A DNA stretch of 64,000 nucleotides from Vibrio diazotrophicus (GTDB taxonomy: Bacteria; Pseudomonadota; Gammaproteobacteria; Enterobacterales; Vibrionaceae), in contig NZ_CP151842.1 in NCBI RefSeq assembly GCF_038452265.1, positions 1,240,001 through 1,304,000 on the forward strand. The letters are read 5' to 3'. The translations under genes were made by a program, and so were the position numbers. Below the pieces are notes generated by a model, which saw nothing but the letters and a program-made list of their open reading frames with translations, was not told the origin of the DNA and did not search any database. This document shows positions 52,901 to 62,575 of this stretch, piece after piece (position 1 is the stretch's first letter; each line of letters begins with the position of its first letter).

Positions 52901-55249
52901 ATGCCATTACTTCCCATTCAGCCTTTAAAATCCGCCTTTTTAAGCACGCTTAGCCAATCACCTGTCATTGTTGAAGCAGAAACGGGTTCAGGAAAGTCAA
53001 CGTGTTTGCCTCTTTGGGCTGCAGAACAAGGCAGAGTACTCGTTATCGAGCCACGCAGAATTGCGTGTACCTCTCTGGCGGAATATTTGGCGTTACAGCG
53101 TCAAGAGCGAATCGGGGAAAGCATTGGTTATTCCATAAAGCTGGAAAATCGCTTTAGCGAAGAATCTCAGGTGGTTTTTGTTACCCCCGGTGTGGCATTA
53201 CGTTGGTTTGCTGAAGATAAGCTGGCGAGTTTTGATATTGTCATGGTGGATGAATTTCATGAAAGACGCTGGGACACAGATTTACTTGTCGCCTTACTTA
53301 AACAGCAACAAAAGATCCGCTTGATTGTTACCTCGGCAACCTTAGAAGGGGAGCGTTTAGCGGACTATTTAGGAGCGGTGAGGCTAAAAGCCGAAGGGCG
53401 AGTTTATGATGTTGCGGTCGAGTACAGAGCCGCTGATTCAAGGCAGTTACCTGACGCTCGTTACCTTGCTGATCGCGTAAAGCAAGAAGTGACCGAGGTA
53501 CTGACAAGAACCAGCGCAGATATTTTGGTTTTTCTTCCCGGACGTAAAGAAATTCAGCAATGCCAGCAAATGCTCAGCAATATTGAAAATATTCTGGTCG
53601 CTCCGCTGCATGCTTCTGTTTCTGATAAAGAGCGCAACCTCGCTCTCACCCCGCAAAGCCAGCAGAAAGTGGTGCTGGCGACCAACGTCGCTGAAACGTC
53701 GCTGACTATCCCCAATATTGGAGCCGTAATTGATAGCGGATTAGAACGCAGAAATGTGCAGCGTAACGGGCGAACCACACTCACGCTAAAACAGATTTCA
53801 CAAGCAAGCGCCAAACAGAGAAGCGGTCGTGCAGGACGAGTGATGAATGGTATCGCTATTCGTCTCTATGGGCAGCATGCGGCGCTGGAGGCAGCAACAC
53901 CTCCCTCTATGCAGCGAGAAGAGCTGGTGGAACCTATGCTGGCCGCAGCGAGCTGTGGTCATCGTCTATCGGATTTACATTTTCTAGAGCCGTTACCAGA
54001 AAAAACGCGAGTACAAGCAACGGATATTCTCACAGGCATGAAAGCGATCGATGAGCATGGCAACATTACGGAGCATGGTGTACAGATAGCGCCGCTTCCG
54101 GTCGATGCCCTTTATGCCGATCTGGTTGCGCGTATAGAACCCAAGCCTTTAAAAGAGGCGATGATCGACCTCGCTGCCGCGCTTTCCGTTCCGGCTTCGG
54201 TTTATAAACTCTCATCGAACGAAGAGGCTTTAGAAAAGCTCAATCAAGAAGAACCTCAGTGCTGTGATGGTCAATTGTTGATTCAACTGGTTCGAGGAAA
54301 AGAGTATTCGGCGGTTAACCTTGATCTTGAAGCATTAAAAGAGGCTCAAGGATTGTCTGAGCAAATGAGAGAGATCTACGGACTACCGCAACTGGAAGTG
54401 GCTTCTCGATATCAACATCATGCGTTGGCTCATGCGATTGCCGCGCTTCACCCTGAGTTGGTGTTTGTGCGCAGAGAGCGACGCAAAGAAGCACTGGCTA
54501 ATGGACAGATGGAAGTGCTGATTGGGCGAAACAGTCGATTTTCCACTAAAGCAGAAGCGGCATTGGTGCTTGATCAGCACAGCTTGCCAGGACGGGGAGT
54601 GAAGCAGACATTGACACTAGCGACAGTGATGATGCCTGTCTCTTTTGATTTGATAGAGGAACTGCAACTCGGGCATTGGACGCAGGTGGAAGCTAGCCTT
54701 GATAATGGTGTGCTGATGTCTGAGCAACATCTTATTTATGCCGGTCGCGTAATCAAATCTAAAAACGTAGAAGCCAGTGGCGAGTTTGCCATTCAATCAA
54801 TCGTAAACGCCGTTATGGCTGAAGAGTGTTTTGCTGGATTTGCTAAACAGCGTACAGCCGAGATTGAATTATGGAAAATCTACGTTGAATTGGGTTTGGA
54901 TGAAAAGACAAAAAAACATAATGGCCTGACTTTCGAAACATGGTTTGAACAACAATTGACGGCTCTAGGTATTCGCTCACTTGAAGAGTTGGAGATGTTC
55001 AGCGGCGACGATTTCCCGTTTGAAGGTATACCATATTGGGAAAAAGAAGAGTTCGCCGAGTTATACCCGCTCGAAATAACCCTCAGTGATATCCAACTTA
55101 AGGTTGAGTATTTTGTGCAACGAAAACTGGTGTGCGTCATTTATCAAGGTGGCTTACGCAAAGGTGACCCAAAACGCTGGGAGTTACCTCGTTGGTCTGG
55201 TTATCGGGTTCAATACCGCAAAGCCAGCAGAGTGGTCGATATCCGATAA
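52901..55249 (+). CDS. DEAH-type ATP-dependent helicase, HrpB-like
   Basis: A 782-residue superfamily 2 helicase. Motif I is ETGSGKST (to T34), motif II is DEFH at residues 117-120 (a DEAH variant), motif III is SAT, and motif VI is QRSGRAGR. A helicase-associated domain and a HrpB-type C-terminal region (PYWEKEEF, GGLRKGDPKRWELP, SGYRVQYRKASRVVDIR) follow. It is slightly shorter than E. coli HrpB (about 809) and could be a second HrpB paralogue, so I give no symbol. The substrate is unknown. ATG 52901 is used; the TTG four codons earlier lacks a ribosome site. Confidence 0.85.
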   Translation: MPLLPIQPLKSAFLSTLSQSPVIVEAETGSGKSTCLPLWAAEQGRVLVIEPRRIACTSLAEYLALQRQERIGESIGYSIKLENRFSEESQVVFVTPGVALRWFAEDKLASFDIVMVDEFHERRWDTDLLVALLKQQQKIRLIVTSATLEGERLADYLGAVRLKAEGRVYDVAVEYRAADSRQLPDARYLADRVKQEVTEVLTRTSADILVFLPGRKEIQQCQQMLSNIENILVAPLHASVSDKERNLALTPQSQQKVVLATNVAETSLTIPNIGAVIDSGLERRNVQRNGRTTLTLKQISQASAKQRSGRAGRVMNGIAIRLYGQHAALEAATPPSMQREELVEPMLAAASCGHRLSDLHFLEPLPEKTRVQATDILTGMKAIDEHGNITEHGVQIAPLPVDALYADLVARIEPKPLKEAMIDLAAALSVPASVYKLSSNEEALEKLNQEEPQCCDGQLLIQLVRGKEYSAVNLDLEALKEAQGLSEQMREIYGLPQLEVASRYQHHALAHAIAALHPELVFVRRERRKEALANGQMEVLIGRNSRFSTKAEAALVLDQHSLPGRGVKQTLTLATVMMPVSFDLIEELQLGHWTQVEASLDNGVLMSEQHLIYAGRVIKSKNVEASGEFAIQSIVNAVMAEECFAGFAKQRTAEIELWKIYVELGLDEKTKKHNGLTFETWFEQQLTALGIRSLEELEMFSGDDFPFEGIPYWEKEEFAELYPLEITLSDIQLKVEYFVQRKLVCVIYQGGLRKGDPKRWELPRWSGYRVQYRKASRVVDIR

Positions 55250-55403
55250 ATATGTTTTAAACCTAAAATATTAATCATTAACACATAGGTTGTTGAACTC
55301 TATAGCTACTTTTTGTTACCAGTTTGGTTTTTATATATCAGTGCCTCTGAAAATAAGGGTATAAAAGAACGTTTTTTTATATCGTATTGCTATAAAGTTA
55401 GGG

Positions 55404-55829
55404 ATGTCTAATATTGATAACACTGTGTTGCCAATTATGTCGGGGGACAGAATGGATAAACCACAACGAATTTGCGCAGTGTTTGATTATACCTCTTTTT
55501 TAGGAACCTCAAGTTCTAAGAAATGGACCTTTTCTGAAGCGCTGAAATCGTTTGCTCCGGTTTTTGGTACTGTCTGGAATGAATCTGTAAAAGAAAGAAT
55601 GAGCCCCGAAGACAGGCTTTGGGAAATAGCTCTTAATCGTTTATCGAGTAACCACAGCGATGAGTCCAATCTCATTGAGCTGGTGAAGTTAGCGAAACGC
55701 GAAGGAATTGAAGAAATTAAACTTGTTATGCCATATGCATTAGATGAACAACAGATTGAGTCTATCCAATCTCATTGTGAAGCTCATATTAAAGCGGGCA
55801 AGCAAGACGAGTTTATTATCACTCTGTGA
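55404..55829 (+). CDS. Uncharacterised 141-residue protein
   Basis: The family is not recognised. The protein is soluble with no signal or membrane segment. Its second half is alpha/beta with LIELVKLAKREGIEEIKLVMPYALDEQQIESIQ, and it lacks cysteines apart from C24 and one near the end. Two later in-frame ATGs (55437, 55452) are possible; the last follows GGGGGA with good spacing and would give 125 residues. It sits between the helicase and purC with a long terminator after it. Confidence 0.7.
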   Translation: MSNIDNTVLPIMSGDRMDKPQRICAVFDYTSFLGTSSSKKWTFSEALKSFAPVFGTVWNESVKERMSPEDRLWEIALNRLSSNHSDESNLIELVKLAKREGIEEIKLVMPYALDEQQIESIQSHCEAHIKAGKQDEFIITL

Positions 55830-55845
55830 TAAATTATTCAGAAAT

Positions 55846-55903
55846 AAAAAGGGCGCTTAACTAATTAGTTTCTTTTGGAAACTGGTAGTTAAGCGCCCTT
55901 TTT
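55846..55903. terminator. Long bidirectional terminator between the 141-residue gene and purC
   Basis: Perfect 18-base arms AAAAAGGGCGCTTAACTA and TAGTTAAGCGCCCTTTTT, with a second nested stem AGTTTC/GAAACT at the tip. T runs on both strands fit two converging genes. Confidence 0.9.
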
Positions 55904-55916
55904 GCTGATCAGAGGA

Positions 55917-57020
55917 TTAATCAATCAGACCATATTGCTCGTCAAGAATCTTGATGATCTCTTGCTTTGGATTGTCACTTAGCTCAATTTTGTGGCCGAC
56001 AACTTTCTCAGCAATACCCAAGTAAGTGCGTGAAATATCCATTAGCGCTTCTAGTGGTAAAGCATTGTCACGTGCCAGTGCTTCACGCTCGGGCATACGA
56101 TCTTTGTTGAGAAGGATATCTGGGTCAGGGAAGTAGTTTAGCAGGAACTGGCGGAAGCCTTCTTTCGAGTTTTCAACGATGTTGCCTTGCAAGTACTGCG
56201 CTTCATCCCAGATGCGTGATGAGTCTGGTGTACCCACTTCATCCATGTAGATCAGTTTTTCTGCGCCGTTAGCATCAGTGACATAACCAAATTCAAATTT
56301 GGTGTCTACGAAAATCTGGCCGATTTCTTTGAGTGCTTGGCTAATCACCCCGAAGCCTTCTTTAAGAAGTTTTTCGTACAGTGCAATGTCTTCCGCTTTG
56401 CTGAAATTGAACGCCGCGAAGTTGTCTTCGATATTTTTACGAGTGATGTTCACGTCGTCGGCTTCAGGAACTCCCGGAATGCCTTTAAGGATGCCTTTGG
56501 TTGAAGGTGTCATTAGCAGTTCAGGAAGTGCTTTGTCTTTTTCTAAACCTTCAGGAAGCTCAATACCGCAGAACTCACGTTCGCCTTTTGCGTACGCACG
56601 CCACATGGAACCTGTGATGTATTGACGACAAATGGCTTCAATCTTAATTGGCTTAGCTTTTTGAACAATCCAAACAAATGGGTGTGGGATATCCAGAATA
56701 TGGCTATCTGCTAGACCGTTGTCTTTGAAAAGTTTGAACCAGTGGTTAGAGATCGCATTCAGTGCCGCGCCTTTACCCGGAACGCCTGCAATACCGCCTT
56801 CAGCATGCCAGATACAATCGAACGCCGAGATACGGTCGCTGATCACCATGATGGCAAGTGGTGCATCTTCAGCGACATCATAGCCTTTCTCTTTGATAAG
56901 GCGACGGCTGTCTTCTTCAGTTAGCCAGTACACAGAGCGAACTTTACCGCTATGAACAGGCTGATGGGTACGAATTGGGAGATCGTCATTGACGGCAAGA
57001 ACTTGGTCAGCAAGGCTCAT
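55917..57020 (-). CDS. purC: Phosphoribosylaminoimidazole-succinocarboxamide synthase PurC
   Basis: SAICAR synthetase of purine synthesis, joining aspartate to CAIR with ATP. The 367-residue form is the longer variant found in vibrios rather than the 237-residue E. coli type. Conserved segments include GKVRSVYWL, VISDRISAFDCIWH, CRQYITGSMW, FEFGYV and DEVGTPDSSRIWD. A PurR-type palindrome lies about 165 bases upstream of the start, so regulation by purines is likely. Confidence 0.94.
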   Translation of the reverse strand: MSLADQVLAVNDDLPIRTHQPVHSGKVRSVYWLTEEDSRRLIKEKGYDVAEDAPLAIMVISDRISAFDCIWHAEGGIAGVPGKGAALNAISNHWFKLFKDNGLADSHILDIPHPFVWIVQKAKPIKIEAICRQYITGSMWRAYAKGEREFCGIELPEGLEKDKALPELLMTPSTKGILKGIPGVPEADDVNITRKNIEDNFAAFNFSKAEDIALYEKLLKEGFGVISQALKEIGQIFVDTKFEFGYVTDANGAEKLIYMDEVGTPDSSRIWDEAQYLQGNIVENSKEGFRQFLLNYFPDPDILLNKDRMPEREALARDNALPLEALMDISRTYLGIAEKVVGHKIELSDNPKQEIIKILDEQYGLID

Positions 57021-57184
57021 GGAGACATTCCTATCTTATTTCAAACGTCATATACCCATCCTACTTATAGACTGGCGCAATGGCAGAGCTAAGAGATTCG
57101 GGTATAGAAAGAAGATATCTAAGCACGGTGAGATATCAATTACTGCGCGCATCATACCAGAACTATTTTATGTCGCCATATAAA

Positions 57185-57200
57185 AAGCAAACGTTTGCTT
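57185..57200 (-). promoter_or_regulatory. PurR operator upstream of purC
   Basis: AAGCAAACGTTTGCTT is a perfect 16-base palindrome matching the PurR consensus (core GCAAACGTTTGC). It lies upstream of purC, near where a promoter is expected. Confidence 0.85.
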
Positions 57201-57305
57201 AAATATCTTTTTGTTCGTAGATATGGTGTAAAAATAGAGTCATACAAACATGCGCAAAATGAAATGCTAGAGAGTGGGGATGTAAAACATTCAGTGAAAA
57301 AGCAG

Positions 57306-57330
57306 AAAAAGCCCTCTCATCGAGAGGGCA
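57306..57330 (-). terminator. Terminator after the sulA-like gene
   Basis: GCCCTCTC / GAGAGGGC with a three-base loop followed by TTTTTCT on the minus strand. Confidence 0.85.
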
Positions 57331-57347
57331 AAAGGCAGTGATAGAGA

Positions 57348-57770
57348 TTAGTGAAATTGTGGTGCTGCAGGTTCTAGGAAAAACACTTCACAACGGTATT
57401 CTGTTGCCATTTGTTTGAGTAGTTTCTGGCTAACGATATCGATGTTACCAGAGGCAACCACGGCACTCGCGTTACCCGATTGGATAGCTTTCATCACAAT
57501 GGTGATTTCTGATTGCGATTGCGATGGCTTCATATGAATGATTCTACTGCAATGTATTTGGTGAGCTGCTAGCTCGTGATACTGAGGACGCGGACATTCA
57601 CCAGTAAACAGGATCCATTGTTTGTGCTCGGATAGACTTGAAAGGCGAACAAACATATCTGCAGCTTGCGTAGCTGAAAATGAATGATGTTTACTCGTTG
57701 GATTTCCAAAGCGAGTTACGTTTGATTCAACACCGAATGATTTGTTAACTAGCAATTCACTATTTAGCAT
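57348..57770 (-). CDS. sulA: SulA-like SOS cell division inhibitor
   Basis: A 140-residue protein resembling SulA in size and in its central block (KQWILFTGECPRPQY, IIHMKPSQSQSEITIVMKAIQSGNASAVVASG), where E. coli SulA has the RecA-like fold that binds FtsZ. Similarity is modest, so the call rests jointly on the LexA box 22 bases upstream of the start. ATG 57770 follows AAAGGAC. Its role would be to block FtsZ polymerisation during DNA damage. It is monocistronic. Confidence 0.78.
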   Translation of the reverse strand: MLNSELLVNKSFGVESNVTRFGNPTSKHHSFSATQAADMFVRLSSLSEHKQWILFTGECPRPQYHELAAHQIHCSRIIHMKPSQSQSEITIVMKAIQSGNASAVVASGNIDIVSQKLLKQMATEYRCEVFFLEPAAPQFH

Positions 57771-57791
57771 AACACTGTCCTTTTATACATG

Positions 57792-57807
57792 CTGTATGTG
57801 TATACAG
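57792..57807 (-). promoter_or_regulatory. LexA (SOS) box
   Basis: CTGTATGTGTATACAG matches CTGT-N8-ACAG exactly and lies 22 bases upstream of the sulA-like start codon, where LexA would overlap the promoter. Confidence 0.85.
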
Positions 57808-58188
57808 TAGTATTAAACCAAATACTGATCAAGAAGAAATTTGTGTTTTTGTGGGAAATTTGAGCAAAAAGTTATGATTGATTTTGTAACTTATTGATAA
57901 GTAAATGTGGTTTAAGTGAGTAGAGTTTGGCGACTGGTCAATCGTACATTCAAATTCTGCGGAAGTTAGTGACAGCGGTTAGTCTTACGAATTCTGTACA
58001 GGATTAATCGCTGGATCGCTATTTTTATCAAGAAGTTGGAGTTGCGACTATTCAGCGGTTTTATATGCTGTACAGTTATATTTCCCTGAGTCATCAAGAT
58101 TTAAAGAATTTTCCTACGAGAGCCTCTATAGGCTGGCCTGCCTTGTTTCATTAAACTTGCTGTTGTAATCATTGAGTCGAAGCAGCGA
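57808..58188. other. Intergenic region between sulA-like gene and diguanylate cyclase pair
   Basis: About 380 bases that must hold the promoter of the diguanylate cyclase pair. I saw no convincing operator, repeat or RNA gene. Confidence 0.4.
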
Positions 58189-60156
58189 ATGAAAGTTGTC
58201 CAGCGTTTTTATCATCTCATCTTATTTTTATGTTTGTTGGCCAAGCTAACAGGCAATGCTGTTGCGGCTGACAAATCCACTTATAGTATCGCTATCAGTA
58301 CTGAAGATATTATTGCTGAAACTCTTTTAGAAAGAGTTGCTCAGGAACTGTCTGTAAATTTCGAGCTGGTCCGTTTTGCTGAATATGCACCAAGATTAGA
58401 TGCCGTTATTTCTGGTGAGGTTGATTTTGCTTCCAGCGTTACCTATACCGATGAGCGAGCAAAGAACCTGATATTTTCAGCACCAACCAACCTTGAATAC
58501 ACTTATCTTTTTAGTTCAACAAAAACCAATATTAAGGATATTTCAACGCTCGCTGTGCCCAGTGGAACAGTGTTTGCCGAGTTAATGCGAACGCAAAACC
58601 CAAATCTTCAGGTTGTTGAGTTCAACACGATCGCTGAAGCCAAAGATTTACTCTTCAGTGGTAAAGTGGAAGGTGTTGTCGATTCTGCGGTTCAATTGAA
58701 AGTTATGGCATTAGCGGGTATGAATGCCCAACTGCTCAACTATCAATTTCCGTTAAAGCCAGTTTCTCTAGTGACTGCGAAACCTGAGAACATCGAACTG
58801 CTAAAAAAAATGGAGCAGTATTTACACCAGCCAGAACGGCAACGCCTAATCAGGACTACTGCTGAGAACTATCAGTTTGAGGTTCAACGCCAAGCGTTAC
58901 GAAAACGAGTGCTATTTAGTGGTGTTGATTTAAGCCGCCCATTTAAAGTTATTGTCGAGGATTACCGCCGTTATGGCGTACAAAATGACAACGGGAAGGT
59001 CATTGGGATTGCTGCTGATGTAATCTTTGAAGCATGTCAGCTTATGCGTCTTGAGTGTGATGTTCAAACCGCTACAGAAGGCGATTGGCAATCCATGTAT
59101 GAAAGCTTGCGAAGTGGAGAGATAGATATTCTATCGCCGATAGCAATAGTTCCGGGACGGGAAGAACTGGTTCATATCAGTGACCGTTTTTATAAAACAG
59201 AAAGCATTGTTGTTAAGCGTAATGGCTATAAAGACGGTGTCTATCGTACTGTTTCTGAACTCATCTCTGAAAGAATAGGGGTGATTAAAGGCGGAATGAC
59301 GGCAAAGGTTCTTCACCGAAGGCTTCCACACAAGTCATTCCGCACTTATACAACCGCCAAGGAGCAACTGAAAGCGCTGTTGGCCAATGAAGTGGATTAT
59401 ATTGCCATGCCTCGTTTGACTTACAACGAATTGGTTCGCGACACTCGAACAATTCTCCCTATTGTAGAAGATCATACGATAGGCACTGTCTTCAGTTATG
59501 GAATTGGCATTGCTTTCAGAAAGAATGATGAAGGTAAAAAACTTTCTGAACTGTTCAATGAAGCTATTCGACTCATTGATATGAATAACGTCATAAAAAA
59601 ATACGATTACCAACCAGATTGGCAACAGACTCTGTTCAGTCAAAAAAAGTTCACTAAGCAGAGTCAGCAACTCTTTCTAGTAATAACGCTGACATTAGTT
59701 GTCCTTTCGTACATATGGCATAAACAGTCGATCACAGACAGTTTAACCAAGCTGAAGAATCGTTTGGCTTTATATAAAAAATACAAACATGGTTTGTACC
59801 CTGGTCAGATTTTGGTTTATTTCGATGTAAACAAATTTAAAACGGTAAATGATACCTACGGTCATGCCGTAGGAGACGAGGTGCTCAAGAAAATCTCTGA
59901 AAATATACGTCATTATTGGAACTGTGACAGCTATCGTATCGGTGGTGATGAATTTATTTTAATCGGCAGAATTCGCGAACAAGATATTGAACGAATGTTG
60001 TTAAATATTGGTTGCTTTGAGTTTACTGACCATAGTTGCCGAAAATTTAATGTGACAATTTCTTACGGTTATTATTTGTCTAGCAATGATGGTTTATTAC
60101 TTGATGACTGTATTCATATCGCCGATACTCAAATGTATAAAGCCAAGATGGCTTGA
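58189..60156 (+). CDS. Sensory diguanylate cyclase, two periplasmic binding domains plus GGDEF (CdgH-like), copy 1
   Basis: A 655-residue inner-membrane enzyme making c-di-GMP. A signal anchor (about 8-27) leads to two tandem SBP_bac_3-like periplasmic domains (about 32-235 and 240-480), one membrane helix (about 493-510), and a GGDEF domain with intact GGDEF at 585-589 (RIGGDEF). The usual RxxD inhibitory site five residues upstream is absent (YWNC there). The architecture is that of V. cholerae CdgH, whose periplasmic part binds arginine; ligand specificity here is not shown. A homologous gene follows 22 bases later. Confidence 0.9.
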   Translation: MKVVQRFYHLILFLCLLAKLTGNAVAADKSTYSIAISTEDIIAETLLERVAQELSVNFELVRFAEYAPRLDAVISGEVDFASSVTYTDERAKNLIFSAPTNLEYTYLFSSTKTNIKDISTLAVPSGTVFAELMRTQNPNLQVVEFNTIAEAKDLLFSGKVEGVVDSAVQLKVMALAGMNAQLLNYQFPLKPVSLVTAKPENIELLKKMEQYLHQPERQRLIRTTAENYQFEVQRQALRKRVLFSGVDLSRPFKVIVEDYRRYGVQNDNGKVIGIAADVIFEACQLMRLECDVQTATEGDWQSMYESLRSGEIDILSPIAIVPGREELVHISDRFYKTESIVVKRNGYKDGVYRTVSELISERIGVIKGGMTAKVLHRRLPHKSFRTYTTAKEQLKALLANEVDYIAMPRLTYNELVRDTRTILPIVEDHTIGTVFSYGIGIAFRKNDEGKKLSELFNEAIRLIDMNNVIKKYDYQPDWQQTLFSQKKFTKQSQQLFLVITLTLVVLSYIWHKQSITDSLTKLKNRLALYKKYKHGLYPGQILVYFDVNKFKTVNDTYGHAVGDEVLKKISENIRHYWNCDSYRIGGDEFILIGRIREQDIERMLLNIGCFEFTDHSCRKFNVTISYGYYLSSNDGLLLDDCIHIADTQMYKAKMA

Positions 60157-60178
60157 ATCTATAAAAATAAGGCAGTCG

Positions 60179-62155
60179 ATGTTTAAGTTTCAATATATTT
60201 TATTGCTTGTTATTTTCTTGTGTTCATTCGGAGTGTTAGCAAATAATGAAAGCAGATATTTAGTTGCAACGGAAACCGATGATATTATGACAAAGATATT
60301 GTTTGATTCGGTATCTAAGAAAAATAATATACATTTTGAATATATAGAATTTGAAAATTTCGCTGATGCATTAGAAGCTGTTGAGCTAGGTTATGTCGAT
60401 TTTCTTTCGAATGTTACTTATATACCAGAAAGAGCTAGAGCCTTAGATTTTTCTCTGCCGATCGGTATTGAATATATTTATCTCTTTACTTTAGGTAGCG
60501 TTGAACTTGATAAAATATCCATACTGGCTGTACCTGAAGGTACCACAATTAAGAGCACCATTGCGGAAGATTTTCCTAATTTAAAGTTTGTTGAATTTCA
60601 TAGCATTGACGAAGCAATTGCTATGTTGCAGTCTCGACAGGTTGATGGGGTCGTTGATGCGATAAACCAGTTAGAAAAGATGATGTTGTCTGGTGTGGAT
60701 GAACGATTATTCAATGACCATCTCTCTCTACATCCAGTATCAGTTGTTACCCCAAAAGGAAAACATCAGCAATTGCTGCGCCTTATTGAAGCTCATGCGC
60801 ACACTACAGATTTTCAAAAACTGTTGCGAGAGTCCATTGACAACTATCAGTTGTCTGTACGCAAGCAAGCTCTGCGTAAGCAAGTAATCCAAAGTGGTGT
60901 CAATGTATTAGAGCCGCTTAAAATAAAGCTAGAAAACATGCCATTATTTGCTAACTATCATACTGACGGCAACGCTGATGGTATTGCTGCTGACATATTG
61001 TTCGAAGCCTGTGATGTACTACAGATTGACTGTCAGCTTGTCAGTCAGGCTGATGAATCTTGGGCAAGTATGTACGGCAGTTTAAAAGATCAGACTATTG
61101 ATGTTTTGTCACCGCTTGCAATTACAGATAAACGTAAGGAACTGTTCTATTTCAGCGAAGGGTATTACAGTCCAGAAGCGATTCTAGTTAAACGTAAATA
61201 TTATAATGACGGAGTGTATCGTTCTATTTCCGAAATGTTCATTGAAAGAATCGGTGTGGTAGAAGGCAACTTTCTGGCTTCAACTCTTAATCAAATGTTG
61301 CCGGAGAAAAAGTTTATATACTATAAAACGCAAGATGACTTATTAAACGGTTTACTGAAAAATGAAGTAGACTATATTGCAATAATTAGAGCAACACTTA
61401 ATGATAAGTTGCGTCGTTCGAAAAATGTTCTTTCTATTATCGAAGATAAAGATGTGGGTGTTTTCTATTCCTACAACTTGGGGTTTGGGTTCCAGAAAAA
61501 TGAGAAAGGTAAAAAATTAGCCGAGCTGTTCTCAAAAGCAATAAATTTGATCGATGTTAAAGGTACGATTGAAAAATATGATTATCCGCCAGATTGGTAT
61601 ACAACGATACAAACACAAAAGAAAATAAGAAGAAATAGTGTTGTTCGGTTTATGTTTATTATTTCTGTTTTAATCAGTGTGGTTTTTATTTTCCATCGAC
61701 GTTCGATTACTGATGAATTAACACGATTAAGGAACAGACTGGCTCTCTACAAGAAATATGGAAACGTGTTTCCTAAGAATAAAGTTCTTGTCTACTTGGA
61801 CATCAACAAGTTTAAACTCATTAACGATACTTATGGTCATAGTGTTGGCGATAAAGTACTTAAGCAGCTTGGTAGCAACATTAAACGCTTATGGAAAGGG
61901 GATGCATACCGAATCGGTGGGGATGAGTTTGTGTTGATCACCCGCGTTGATGTGCAACAGGCCGAACAAATGCTCGAGAACATTAAGCAGTTTACACTTT
62001 CTAACTGCGGTACTGGTGTTGAGTTATTAGTGAGTGTTTCAACGGGGATGGCTTTTGAATTTGAGAAAAACCTTCCCCTCGATGATGTGTTAAATATTGC
62101 AGACCAGTCTATGTATCATTCTAAGCACAGATTTCGTCATGCCAATAGAAGCTAA
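60179..62155 (+). CDS. Sensory diguanylate cyclase (CdgH-like), copy 2
   Basis: A 658-residue paralogue of the preceding gene with the same domains: signal anchor (about 1-22), two SBP_bac_3-like domains (about 27-232 and 237-475), one helix, GGDEF at 580-584. The RxxD site is again missing (LWKG). ATG 60179 has AAGG upstream and lies 22 bases after copy 1, so both are co-transcribed. Sequence has diverged most in the periplasmic domains, as expected if the two sense different ligands. Its codon use is visibly more AT-rich than copy 1. Confidence 0.9.
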   Translation: MFKFQYILLLVIFLCSFGVLANNESRYLVATETDDIMTKILFDSVSKKNNIHFEYIEFENFADALEAVELGYVDFLSNVTYIPERARALDFSLPIGIEYIYLFTLGSVELDKISILAVPEGTTIKSTIAEDFPNLKFVEFHSIDEAIAMLQSRQVDGVVDAINQLEKMMLSGVDERLFNDHLSLHPVSVVTPKGKHQQLLRLIEAHAHTTDFQKLLRESIDNYQLSVRKQALRKQVIQSGVNVLEPLKIKLENMPLFANYHTDGNADGIAADILFEACDVLQIDCQLVSQADESWASMYGSLKDQTIDVLSPLAITDKRKELFYFSEGYYSPEAILVKRKYYNDGVYRSISEMFIERIGVVEGNFLASTLNQMLPEKKFIYYKTQDDLLNGLLKNEVDYIAIIRATLNDKLRRSKNVLSIIEDKDVGVFYSYNLGFGFQKNEKGKKLAELFSKAINLIDVKGTIEKYDYPPDWYTTIQTQKKIRRNSVVRFMFIISVLISVVFIFHRRSITDELTRLRNRLALYKKYGNVFPKNKVLVYLDINKFKLINDTYGHSVGDKVLKQLGSNIKRLWKGDAYRIGGDEFVLITRVDVQQAEQMLENIKQFTLSNCGTGVELLVSVSTGMAFEFEKNLPLDDVLNIADQSMYHSKHRFRHANRS

Positions 62156-62167
62156 TCATTTATAAAC

Positions 62168-62356
62168 TCACAGGGAGTGGGGCTGTTGTCGCTCCCTCAT
62201 TGCTTGTTCTGCGATGTTGAATTGTCTTACATCCATACGTGCAAAGTCATTGCAACGCTCACATGAATGATGGGCTTTGCCATCTACATATTCGTGTTTT
62301 GTCAGTAGTAAACTTGGTCTTTTGCACCAGTCACACACGCCTTCAATAGTAAACAT
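62168..62356 (-). CDS. Small zinc-ribbon-like protein
   Basis: A 62-residue protein, MFTIEGVCDWCKRPS..., with CX2C (C8, C11) and CX2C (C32, C35) knuckles 20 residues apart, a typical zinc ribbon spacing, then a basic/amphipathic helix. ATG 62356 has AAGGAG with good spacing, so it is very probably real. No family is recognised. It converges with the diguanylate cyclase pair. Confidence 0.75.
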   Translation of the reverse strand: MFTIEGVCDWCKRPSLLLTKHEYVDGKAHHSCERCNDFARMDVRQFNIAEQAMRERQQPHSL

Positions 62357-62575
62357 TTCTTCTCCTTACTGGTAATTAAAAGACTCGTCACTCAACTTCT
62401 CACTAAGCATGAGAGTGATAGGACAAGGCTCTTAGCTGTTAGGCGCTAATTTCGCGCGGATTATGCCACAGTAAATTGAATAAGGTTAATGAAATGTTGT
62501 GATATTGAGAGTGTTATCGATTGCAAAATCTAAGTATTTAAAAGGGCTGGAGATATTTCTCGATTCTAGTTGTAA

